Shown: piece after piece, positions 9,951-19,200 of the stretch
Position numbering within the stretch: the first letter of the stretch is position 1
Layout: each line of letters starts with the position of its first letter
From: Amphimedon queenslandica
Taxonomy: Eukaryota; Porifera; Demospongiae; Haplosclerida; Niphatidae
Assembly (NCBI RefSeq): GCF_000090795.2
Contig: NW_003546565.1
Coordinates: 6,512-26,713, forward strand
Direction of reading: 5' to 3'
DNA length: 20,202 nt
Translations under genes and position numbers: made by a program
Notes under the pieces: generated by a model
Seen by the model: the letters and a program-made list of their open reading frames with translations, nothing else
Database searches by the model: none
What the model was told of the DNA's origin: nothing

Positions 9951-10060
9951 TTCCTGTTTGAGTTTGTGTTATGTTGGGCCTTTTGCTTTTATTATTCCTA
10001 CTTATGTTTATGTTATGTTTTATTGTTAAGACCTTGCATTCAATGCATTTTTACCTATTT

Positions 10061-10297
10061 GTGACCATAATTGACAAAAGGTACCTTATGGCGGGTAGTG
10101 AAATTTGTCTTTCTAGCCTAAGAAATCCAACTTCCTGAGCCCCATATATCATAAAAATACTCCAGAGGATGCAAAAAGTTACCATGAAACTTTTAGAAAC
10201 AATGATTATCTAACAAAGCACTCACAGGTTGATATTTTCCATTATAACGATCAATTTTAAAATCCGCCATAAGGGCCCTTTTGTCAATTATGGTCAC
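10061..10297 (+). mobile_element. 237-bp MITE, copy 2
   Basis: Same element as copy 1 but on the other strand, with identical 237-bp length. Inverted ends GTGACCATAATTGACAAAAG are followed inwards by AAGGTACCTT on one side and AAGGGCCCTT on the other, then TATGGCGG. It is flanked by ATTT at 10057-10060 and 10298-10301. In a shared orientation both copies have the same 4-bp duplication. It is inserted between the tyrosine-recombinase fragment and the GC-rich island, so it postdates both. Confidence 0.93.
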
Positions 10298-10309
10298 ATT
10301 TTATTTCAT

Positions 10310-10965
10310 ATTCCCACAAATGTTTGGGGAGTGAGATGCCTGCGGCATCTCTGGCGGTGTTGGTTCCCATCACTCACTCCCCCATATTTGTGTAGTCTGC
10401 CTGTAACCATCCTGAGTCTCTATTCAGGCCCCCTGGGAGGGGGGGTTCCTCTGAATGGCCCCTTCTTACAATGTGGGGCATAAACCCTAAGCCGGCTCTC
10501 CAATTGAGCTGCTCTCTTAGTGGGTTCCCAGCCCGTGGCAGGGGGCATGACCATTGGTTACCCATGGCATGCCCGCTGTTGGCGCCGGACCATTCGGCGG
10601 CGTTGACATGCCACTGTTGGTTGTGATGGGCATATCCGTATGCCCACCTGCACATTCGTGGCTCTCACTGTTAGCGATGGACCAGTCGGTGGCTCTGACA
10701 TGCTATGGGACACCTGCCGGTGCAGCATGCTCAGATGCTTCCCTCAAAGCCATGGCATCATGCTGTTGGTGCTGGACCATTCGGCAGCACTGATATGTCA
10801 TGACCAGCTGTGCTCCTACCGTTGATGCGGTTGGTCTTATCCATGTACTCCTGGGGTTGTTACCAACCCCTCGGCTGTGGTTACAGGCAGGATCTCGGGG
10901 AGTGGCCTTCGCGAAATTCCAAACCTCCTCCCTCCTCATTTGAGGTTTCCGGAGGCCGATAGTCA
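10310..10965. repeat. GC-rich island with degenerate ~92-95 bp repeats
   Basis: This stretch is much richer in G and C than anything else in the window. Three diverged units centred on ctgttggcgccggaccattc, ctgttagcgatggaccagtc and ctgttggtgctggaccattc start near 10576, 10668 and 10763, so the period is 92-95 bp. The first and third also share the preceding ccatggcat. Open frames here on both strands reflect composition, not genes. Together with the upstream recombinase it may be the 3' non-coding part of a DIRS-like retroelement; that is inference. Confidence 0.65.
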
Positions 10966-10969
10966 TTAA

Positions 10970-11275
10970 ATGCAGAAATGAAAGCTGCAGTGTTATAAAG
11001 GATGCAAAGGAGAATGAATTCAGTTAATTTGGTTTTAAAATAGAGAAAAACCATGAAATTCTGAACTTGCTTGTAATTACTACTATTTCCCTTAAAATAT
11101 ACCTTCTTTATCTGCTAAACAATAAGGAGTACATTTTTTGCATTACAATAGTCAAAACTCTAGAAATTTAGCATGAAGTTGTGTATAAACCAATGGAGCA
11201 AACAGACATCTTCCCTCTTGTGATGTCACGCGTGACCACACCCACATTCGCTAAATACAGGATGCAGAAATGAAG
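10970..11275. repeat. 13-bp direct repeat bracketing the right interior of the TTAA element
   Basis: atgcagaaatgaa occurs at 10970-10982 and 11263-11275. The first copy marks the sharp change from GC-rich to AT-rich DNA. It may mark the junction where foreign sequence joined the element, or be chance. Confidence 0.4.
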
Positions 11276-11295
11276 AAGTAATTATGCATTTTAAA

Positions 11296-11417
11296 AGCAG
11301 TTTTCCTCCAGGAAAGAGCAATTATTTTGCACCAAAAGTATTTTTGCCAGTCATTCTACACCATAATGAAAATATTTGCTTTGTAATCACAACCTAATTT
11401 TTCATGTCGGTTCCCCT
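11296..11417 (-). repeat. Right terminal inverted repeat of the TTAA element
   Basis: Reverse-complement counterpart of 9501-9623, ending ...CATGTCGGTTCCCCT just before TTAA at 11418-11421. Confidence 0.9.
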
Positions 11418-12583
11418 TTAAAGCTAGTCTTGGTTGATTGCTGTCGTTCCCTCTCTTTTATGCTTCCAATTTCTTCTCTCTTCTAGAGTCTCTTTATGTA
11501 TATATGTCTGCCTCTGTGCCAGGCAGTATTCTCCTAAAAAAACAGAAAGAGTTGAAACAACGAGACATTGAATTAGTTAAGTTGAGTGACACATGGTGGA
11601 CATGTAGACATGCTTCCATTAAAGCTGTGAAAAATACCATTACCGCTTTCATTGCAGCACTGGAGGAGTTGGCTGGTGATAGTGGCAGTTGAGCTATTGA
11701 TGCTAGAGGTCTTCTTCAGCAAATTAAATCCTTCTCTTTCCTTTTATCTTTTATCCTCTTTGAAAGGGTCTTCTCAATCACAAAGAATCTCAGTAATCTA
11801 CTCCAAGCTAAGACCATCAATTACGCCACTGCAGCTACATCTATTTTAGCTACCAAGACATCTTTGGAAACCCTACGGAGTGAAACTGAATGGAAGGGTA
11901 TATGGTATTCTGTTGTTGGAACTAGCTGGTCACCAGGAGATTACCATCACTCCCAATAGCTTCCAACGTCAGTAGCATCCTTCTTCCTTGCTCTCTCACT
12001 CAGTTATAGACAAAACCACTAGTATCAGGCTAGACCCTGCTATAGAGTATCGTACATCAATTTACGATGCATCCATTGATGCTCTGTTAGGAGAGCTGAA
12101 TGGAGATTTAGTGAAACAAACCTCTCATTACTAAAATCTCTACAGTCATTAGTGCCTACCTCAGCCTCTTTTCTACAAGTCTATTCTCTCTCACTGTTTC
12201 TTCATTACTATGATATTGATGTAGATGGCATTACATCAGAAGTTATGACTGCTAGAGGTTTCCTGACAGAAGCATCTCCCCTAACATTTATACACGACGT
12301 CTACTCTCATTTATATGAGGCCAAAGAGTGCTTTCCACATCTTCTCCAGACAATCCAAATCACCTTAACAATTGGTGTAACTTCAGCTTCAGCAGAGAGA
12401 TAGTTTTTCTCCTTGCAACAAATCAAGTCCTACCTGAGATATATTATGTCACAAGATCGACTAAACAATTTTTCCCTACTTCATATTGAGAGGGATCTTT
12501 CCAACAAACTCTGGGATAAACTTGGCAACTTGGTTATGAACTTTCCTTACAACCATTCCAACTCCAGAGTTATTTTTCAGTAA
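11418..12583 (+). pseudogene. hAT transposase, 3' half (core end and dimerisation domain)
   Basis: It continues the 5' half across the TTAA: LKLVLVDCC, then FFSLLESLYVYMSASV, LKQRDIELVKLSDTWWTCRH and ITAFIAALEEL, the usual order in this hAT type. Frameshifts separate a middle block (INYATAATSILATKTSLETL, WKGIWYSVV) from the C-terminal block FLHYYDIDVDGITSEV...FPHLLQTIQITLTIGVTSASAER. A TAG (12401-12403) replaces the Ser that normally follows SAER. The frame then stays open through FFSLQQIKSYLRYIMSQDRL and LLHIERDLSNKLWDKL to a natural stop at 12581-12583. This SAERSFS...RLNxLxLLxIERDL pattern is the hAT dimerisation region. The family is secure and the gene is dead. Confidence 0.92.
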
Positions 12584-12608
12584 CCGGCACTAGACTGAGT
12601 CATTTAGA

Positions 12609-12614
12609 AATAAA
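12609..12614 (+). promoter_or_regulatory. Candidate polyadenylation signal AATAAA of the hAT gene
   Basis: AATAAA lies 26 bp after the natural stop of the hAT transposase and about 200 bp inside the right end. In AT-rich DNA this motif is common, so support is mostly positional. Confidence 0.4.
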
Positions 12615-12815
12615 ATTACCAATTTACCAGTGTTAACCACACCTAACATGATTAATTACAATTGATTTATAATCTAGATCAATAAATTATAAAATGGCGC
12701 AGCCAAGAAGGCGTAAAAAGGCCACTTTAAAAGCGGGCATGGCCAAAATTGCCAATGCGCTTCGTGCGCCACCATTTTCAGCCCAACTGCCTCCATAATC
12801 CTGCAGCCGCCAATG

Positions 12816-12823
12816 GTAAAATG
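12816..12823. repeat. 8-bp target duplication, right copy (GTAAAATG)
   Basis: Direct counterpart of 7892-7899, immediately outside the right inverted end. Confidence 0.9.
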
Positions 12824-13600
12824 CATGTAGCTCACTACAGAGACAAATTCCAATTATTAGCGATATATGTTCACATGAGATGCAGATATTGTCGTATTTA
12901 ATGCATAAGGCCTATTCCCATAAATTTAATTCCATAGATAGTCAACAAAAATAAAGCATGAAGCTTAAAATTTTTGATACCTGTAAGTAACATCAAATGA
13001 TCTGTTTAATTATTTATACTACATTTAATAAGTGCAAAAGCAGATAAAAGTACAATAACATCTGTTTGTTCTCCTACAGCAACTCTTCTTTGCTGGTTGG
13101 AATTACAATCATCAGTTCTCACAGTAGACAAAGCAGGGGTTTTGGACCTGCCAATACACAGTGCAATAGAGGCAATGATATCTTACTACAACTTTAATAT
13201 TGGTTATCGTAAAGGAGTTCACCATTACTTATGCTACTTCAGATGCTACAACTTCATATCAAACTAAAGTTGATCAAAACGTTTAAATATTCTTTTCTGC
13301 TTCACAAGTATTAAACTTTAAACTGAATGAAATAATTTTTTACAGTGTTATGTGTACAAACTACTAAAAGGATATGTACTGCATCACCTGCAAAAAATAA
13401 ACTTTAATTCGACAACTTCTATGCGTATACACTTATTAATACGAAACTTTAGAATCTTGTAGTAGTACTTTTATTGTTAAACTTATTAACAGTTTTGCCA
13501 CCTATACAAGGCGGAATAGGCATGCAGATAATATTCCCTGAACACAAAAAGGATAATAGGTAATCAAAAGAATAAGCAATAATTTTGCAATAATAGGGCT
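12824..13600. other. AT-rich intergenic stretch, nothing recognised
   Basis: There are no open frames of useful length, no paired repeats and no RNA gene that I can see. Confidence 0.6.
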
Positions 13601-13607
13601 ACAACAC

Positions 13608-14340
13608 CCACCACATGTTAGTAGTAGAGCAATTAGAGTCATTGCTGAGTCTTTACAACAGTAGGAAGTAGTTAAGCTTGAAGAAGAGTTAGATGAGTCA
13701 AAGGATTTATCGGAACAGGAGCAGATGCCATTACTGAGTACTTTTAGAGCTGAAACACTCTCATCTTGCTAGACAAACCAGCTGAAATGTAGTCCTACAG
13801 TCGGACAAAAGAAACGCAAAACATCTGTAACTACTCACGACCCGAAGTCTGTGTATCCCTATGAAAGAATGAAGGAGTTTTCAAATGAATATTTAACAGT
13901 TTCCAAAGGGAAACAGTTTTGCAATGGATGTGAAAAAAGAACTTGGACTTAGAGCAACGGTTGTCAGGCATCACATGAAATCTAAAGATCATAAACTGGG
14001 TCAACAGAAGTTGCAGGAATGAGGAAGAAATTGATATTGCTTAAGCATATACTACTTACAATGAAAAAAGCACTTGGCTAGTGAAACACTATTTTATGAT
14101 TTGCAGGTATAACAAAGATAGGTTAGAACCTTTCTAAAGGCTGGTGTACCTTTAAACAAGGTGGACTTGTTTTGTGACATATTGAATAAACAAGGTCTTA
14201 AACTTGCTGGACGCCGAGTACTCTGATATTGTTCAGGTCAGACGTAAACTGAAAGTCATCAAAATATCCCAATAGGTTGAGGAAAGGGAGGTTTTAGTTA
14301 TCTTTGCTGGCACTATGCACATTGGGGAAACACAGGTGAC
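13608..14340 (+). pseudogene. N-terminal remnant of a third hAT-type transposase with a C2H2-like finger
   Basis: One frame runs from a basic/acidic N-terminus (KLEEELDESKDLSEQEQ) into SVYPYERMKEFSNEYLTVSK, then GKQFCNGC. After a one-base shift it reads ELGLRATVVRHHMKSKDHKL. The finger is C-x2-C (13920-13931) with H-x5-H (13972-13992), matching the N-terminal finger of animal hAT-like proteins that follow it with a KSxxHK tail. Downstream blocks LKAGVPLNKVDLFCDILNKQ and EREVLVIFAGTMHIGETQV agree with the same family; the usual FDGT motif reads FAGT, so its Asp is lost. Several stops occur. Homology ends exactly where the hairpin repeat starts (14342) and does not resume after it, so the rest has been lost. 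This family differs from the two other hAT relics in the window. Confidence 0.8.
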
Positions 14341-14341
14341 T

Positions 14342-14792
14342 ACAAGTTATTACAAAAATTTTTAAAACGATTGAGTAGGATTTAGTGTATCAATTCGTCA
14401 AAAAGGTAATTAAAACAAGGATATGTAGGATTCCAAATGACTGATTATTTCTAACGACAGATTATTCTGAACGACTGATTATACCCATACGAACGAAATT
14501 ACAAAATGACAATCCTACACTTGTGATGCAAATTCTACTCTACATTGTACTTTTAATGTAATTATGTAAGAAATTGCATATCACCTTATAATGTAGAGTA
14601 GAATTTTGTCACAAGAGTAGGATTTTCATTTTATATTTTCATTTGTATGGGTATAGTCAGTCGATTAGAATAATATGTCGTTAGGAATAATCAGTCGTCT
14701 GGAATCCAATTAGTCCTTGTTTCCATTACTTTTTTGATGAATTGATACACTGAATCTGACTCAATCATTTTTTACTTTTTGTAATAGCTTGT
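14342..14792. mobile_element. 451-bp long-hairpin repeat (foldback MITE)
   Basis: Nearly the whole segment is an inverted repeat centred near 14565. Left and right arms share acaag[t/c]tattacaaaaa, agtgtatcaattc, actgattattcctaacgaca-like and ttctactctacatt blocks, with scattered mismatches; the unpaired centre is only about 30 bp. No coding sequence is seen. The ends abut ct-TA on the left and TT on the right, so a TA duplication of the mariner type is possible but not proven. Confidence 0.85.
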
Positions 14793-15020
14793 TTGTTATT
14801 TTTTTATAATATGATATATTTTTAACCGTGCAATATACATAAAGCCATCTTTGTTAGCCAGTAAGTACAATGAGTCCTAACTGTTGTCATCCCTTCACCA
14901 CGATGAGGTCAAGCTGTTATCAAAGGGGGAGAAAATGGCCATGTACCAAGGTCAATATAAACAGTGTTTTTAGATTAAGTCTTTGACAGTGTCTCAACAA
15001 TCACATTTGTTTTTCTTTAA
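14793..15020. other. Short AT-rich spacer
   Basis: Nothing coding is seen. A purine-rich string aaagggggagaaaatg (around 14920) has the look of a retroelement polypurine tract, but no LTR or coding sequence accompanies it. Confidence 0.4.
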
Positions 15021-15325
15021 ATTGGCCAATATTACAGTGTCTAGTTCATTATTCATGTATTTTTATTTGTTATGGCCAATATCACTGTGTCTCGTATATC
15101 ATTAATTATAAGCTATGGCCAATATGACACTTTCTCATCAATATTTATTATAAGCTGTGACCATTACGACTCTGCTCTTTAAATAACTCATTCAATGTAT
15201 GGCCATTATGACACTGCTCTTTAAAAAAGTCATTCTAAGCTATGCCCAATACGACACTGTCTTATATTATTATTCACCTTAAGCTATGGCCAAAAATATT
15301 ATGCTCTCTAGTTAATTATCATTCC
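15021..15325. repeat. Minisatellite, about seven diverged 42-43 bp units
   Basis: Units share a head like tatggccaatatgacactgt and an AT-rich tail ending ttataagc. Unit heads lie at 15021, 15071, 15114, 15156, 15198, 15241 and 15284, so the spacing is 50 for the first and then 43, 42, 42, 43, 43. Units differ by several substitutions, so the array is old. Two looser related strings (around 14936 and 14985) may be earlier decayed units. Confidence 0.9.
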
Positions 15326-15880
15326 TTTCATCATCCTTCTTTTTGTCATCATTACATGTGTTTTTATCACCACTGTCATTATTATTAGCATCTGCTGTTG
15401 ATGTACATGTAACTACAAAGTAAATTCTCTGTACATATCTACATTTGATTTAATCCATTAGATCTGTTACTACCTCAAAATGATTCGGTGGATTATAGAG
15501 GTAGACAGCTGGTGCATCACTTAAATCCTGCACATGCTGGCCAGCCATTGTGTAAGTGGAACCATCCAGCTGTTATTTATCCATTCAACAGGTTGACATT
15601 GACATATTTGTCGACTGTTAATCGCACACCTGCACTCATTCCTATGTTAAAGATAGATGTCTTCAGTAAATGGGCCAAAGCATAAAACTCAAAAGCTGAA
15701 GCCAAACTTCTGTCTCTAGCCATTCTGGACCTCTAAATGTAGGAGTTAATTGTTGCTAGAGTATCAGGAGCATCTACATCATACTGTGTGCTTTAAAGGC
15801 AATAGACAAACAAATGAGAATTTGCTCTTGAATATTCCATCACTATGAACGAATTACTCTATGTTGCTGTTGATTTCCAG
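15326..15880. other. Stretch without a firm gene, possible decayed tail of the Helitron reading frame
   Basis: Minus-strand frames include an Asn/Asp/Lys-rich run ending in a stop near 15320-15410 and a segment AVYLYNPPNHFEVVTDLMD near 15450-15515. They follow the Helitron in the same direction but in changing frames, so they could be remnants of a longer protein. I cannot assign them to a family. Confidence 0.3.
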
Positions 15881-16087
15881 TTATGACATGGGAAATCGAT
15901 CTGAAGAAACAAATTCCATCACCTCTGGTAGGGATTCATGTCTGAATGTTTGGAGCTGTACATCAGGTCCTCTATGTCTCACACCATTCAGCATAAATGC
16001 ATAAACCCACTTTCTGACACGTTTATCTTTGCCAGTCAATTCTAACTGGATTGTATACCCAGTTGGACCAAGTTTTGATTGGGTCAT
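15881..16087 (-). other. Unrecognised 68-codon open frame downstream of the Helitron helicase
   Basis: The frame reads as a plausible folded segment (GPTGYTIQLELTGKDKRVRK, then FMLNGVRHRGPDVQLQTF and HESLPEVMEFVSS), with alternating hydrophobic and charged residues and no low complexity. It lies on the same strand as the Helitron, about 150 bp beyond a Lys/Asn-rich stretch that ends the helicase homology. Upstream it is open for about another 20 codons in frame after a TAA. It may be a C-terminal domain of the Helitron protein or an unrelated fragment. I do not recognise it. Confidence 0.35.
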
Positions 16088-16239
16088 AACAAATAGTAGT
16101 TAATAGCCGAGGTCCAGATTTACCTTTATCAATTCAGCAATTTGCACTCTGGCTATTATTGTTACCATCATTCTTATTGTTACCGCTATTGTTAACTAAC
16201 AGGCAGTTTCTTGGGACAACCATCATCCTTACAGTCTAT

Positions 16240-19200
16240 TGCCTTACTTCTTTTATTATGAACTACCTTTGGTGGTGGCATAATTTTTTAATTTTTTGCT
16301 TGTGGCTCATCAGTAGTTTCAGTAAATGTATGGTTTCTACTGCCACAATCTGTAGGAATGGCATACTGTGGGAGGTCAGGTCTGTACAGTTGTCTCAACA
16401 TGTTTACTTCTTTTATGCTACAAGAGGAAACCATGAATGACTTCGAGTTGAAACATGTCAATTGGACATCAGACGGTGTTCGTACTCATGATAGAGCAAC
16501 GTAAACCATTCCTGCACTTAGGACATTGTCAGACAAATCAATGATTGCATTATCTAGTGAGAGTCCCTGACATTTGTGTATCGTAACAGCAAAAGCCAAT
16601 ATTAAAAGGAAACTGGCTTGTACACAAAGACATTTTTCATAACCATAAACTTTCTCTTCACATTTACAATCTCACAAGGATCAGTTATTGTATTAAATTT
16701 AACTGTCATGCGTGTTTTGAAATGGCCTGCACTGTACCAAGTGCTCCATTTACTAATCCCTTTTCAACACCTACATTATATACAAGGCAACATTACGCTA
16801 GCCCCCCCAGCCAACTTTAATTTGCCTTTAAACCATCAGTATTGTTAATATCCTTTTTTAATTCTTTTAACAATTTCTCAACTTGTTTTTCTAAATCATC
16901 TTTTTTTTCTACGTACATGTATGTTGCCAGTACCATCAATTAAATTTGTGGCTCATATTGTCACGGTTGGACTTGGTAGATTAGCCAGCATTGTTTTATT
17001 AAATTCTTTGCACATATCTACTTTTGGAAAGAGAAACTGGGGCATAACCATCCTGTTGTCATACTTCAAATTTTTTTTCAATGGGCATCGAAAATACTAT
17101 TTCAGGAAGTGTAGCGAGCGTCTGATCATCTGGAAAGCCCCATCTCACTTTGTCCAACATTTCTGAAAATTTCTGGTCATTTTTTTGTCACAGTATCATG
17201 CCATATGATCACTGCACCCATACTACCAAGCCTGTATTTCAGTGTTGACACTGTTACCTTGTCAAACACTGGTTCATCACAAACTGGTAGCAATCGAAGA
17301 ATGTCACCAACAAAGAGGACATTGTTACCACGAAACCATTCGTCTGATTCGAATAAGTCATTCATTCTTATGTGTATATAAGTAAGATTGAGGCTAGCAA
17401 CCAGGGACACTTCATCAATGATTACCATTTTCAGATCCTAAATCACTGTTTTTATTATTTTGTGACTAGCCTTTGGTATTTACCACTATGAGGCACACTG
17501 TCCATTGTGTTCTATAGGCAGCTGAAACAATCTATGTGCCATTACAACTCCCACATTGTAAGCTGCTGAAAATGTTGGAGCACAGACTGCACATGTCTGT
17601 TTGGTCAGTGTTGACCTGAGGCTTTTCCTAGTGCTTTAACATGCTTCAGTTAGAAATGATTTACCGGTGCCACCTACACCACTGATGAACATGTGCAAAG
17701 GCTTCACACTTTCTAATTGCTCTTTCTCTTGTTTCGATTTCTTTTCGTATTCAGTCTGTCTCAACCGATAAGCTCTACGTGATCAAAAATGCGTTTCTGG
17801 TCTACATTTGTAATCAATTCTCTCTCTTGTAGAGTCCTTGACCCAGTGTCCATATCTCTCACATCAGTCATTGCATCTTGAATCTGTCCCATCAATTGTG
17901 GATAGTCGTCTTCCACATCATTTTCCTCTTCTCTGTTTGCTACTCTGGCATCTGGTACATTTTTTAATTTCACTCTACATTTGAGCAACTTTCTGAATTT
18001 CTCATTTGCTTCGACACACCTTTCATGGTCGACAATGTGGCAATGTAATGCTTCTTGGACAATTTCACCATCTTTGACTAATTCATTTTGATTTCTAAAC
18101 GGCGAGTATGATGGCATAATGGATACTGTCTCTCTGATTTCCTTTATTGACTTCAAAATCAATAAAGTTAGGAAGGCGCTCTCTCTTTCTGTAGTGGTCT
18201 ATAGATTTGTTCGCCATTTTTATCTTAAGTGAGTTTGGCTACAAAGTCATAAAGGCTATATTCTTGGGCCCTGTTTGGATAAAAGTCAGTTACAAGGCCC
18301 GTCCCATAAAAATCTTCTGTTCATGGATCATTTGCTGCTATTTCTTCAACTTCACACAGTTTCTTTGTAGAAAATCGAGAGAAGTATCACGGATCAACGT
18401 AGTAATGCCACATAAAAGAAAACGAAATTTAACAAAGTGGCTCACCAAGTAATTTATCACATATGTTGCATCTTATGCTGATTCTGAACAATTTACTGTA
18501 CATGCCTCTATCATCTAAGATGTCTTGCCAGAGATCCTGCATGTGACCTGACCTCTTTCCGCCTTTGTCACGGAGCCACTCACATAATTGGCCAGAGCTA
18601 GAGTACTCACTGGTAAAGGATGCATCGATATTCGCCTTCCATCACAATAGAAGCAGAGGCTTGTAAACATTGACTCTCACTTCTTCCTCCCTCTGTTTAA
18701 GGTGACATTTTTTCTCAGCTTTCATGCTTTGTTTGACATTTTTTAGTACCATTTCTTCGGAAACTGGGCGAGGAAATCCAAAATTTGCACTTTGTAACAA
18801 ATACGCTTTTGCTAAACTTTCCCTTTTGCTTACAGTAAATGCTGCACTTGTGTAACTGGTACCTAGTAACAATTTTTTATAACTGTGGACAGGTGTCTTT
18901 ATTTGGTATCTTACAAGTTACTTTTTCGTCTATGAATCTGACGACCTCTTTGGCTCTACTCTCACCAACTGGAGCATTGGCTATCCAGATTAAACAGTGA
19001 TAGTGAGAAGCTCCTCTGGCCTGGTATTCTTTCTTGTAGTAAAATTAGCTAACTGGGCCCAAAACCTGTCACTTGATTAATACATTATTAAATATTTCGT
19101 TAAACTTTAGAGAAAACCATCTCGATGCAGAAATTGGATCTTCTGTGCAGAGTTTGCCAGTATTATATGACGGAACCGTGTTTACTTTGTGCCAGTAGTC

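Larger units (their letters stand above)
9501..11417. mobile_element. 1917-bp TTAA-targeting element with ~123-bp inverted ends, inserted in the hAT gene
   Basis: The left end (9501-9623) and right end (11296-11417) are inverted copies, about 90% alike, starting AGGGCAACCGACATG and AGGGGAACCGACATG. Both are flanked by TTAA. Excising the element with one TTAA rejoins the hAT codons as HQLKLVLVDCC, the expected sequence of this family, which proves both borders. The interior holds a tyrosine-recombinase fragment (to 9947), a 237-bp MITE (10061-10297), a GC-rich repeat island (to ~10965) and AT-rich sequence with a TGATGTCACGCGTGACCA string near 11220. No piggyBac-type transposase is present, so it is non-autonomous as it stands. 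The TTAA site suggests piggyBac mobilisation, but the end is not the usual CCC. Confidence 0.9.
7900..12815 (+). mobile_element. Complete but dead hAT transposon (TTF-finger/ZMYM1-like type) with nested insertion
   Basis: Inverted ends CATAGGCGGCTGCAG (7900-7914) and, reversed, CATTGGCGGCTGCAG (12801-12815) match at 14 of 15 positions and are flanked by the 8-bp duplication GTAAAATG. The ancestral end was probably CAG-like, as is usual for hAT. A perfect short hairpin (gtcaggca, one base, tgcctgac; 7926-7942) lies just inside the left end. The element is 4916 bp now; subtracting the 1917-bp insertion and one TTAA gives about 3.0 kb. It encodes a plus-strand hAT transposase pseudogene in two halves, with an AATAAA at 12609-12614. 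Confidence 0.93.

Noticed and set aside
10374..10966. Several overlapping open frames on both strands in the GC-rich island
   Set aside because: Open on both strands because stops are rare in GC-rich DNA; translations are not recognisable and follow the repeats.
14915..14935. Purine-rich string resembling an LTR-retroelement polypurine tract
   Set aside because: No LTR pair, primer binding site or retroelement coding sequence nearby.
15021..15325. CRISPR-like array
   Set aside because: Units are contiguous diverged tandem copies without unique spacers, and the context is eukaryotic.
15488..15685. Plus-strand frame ending DVFSKWAKA, similar to integrase core strings
   Set aside because: Only a short string agrees; no flanking zinc-binding or further catalytic residues, and the frame lies in the tail of a minus-strand relic.
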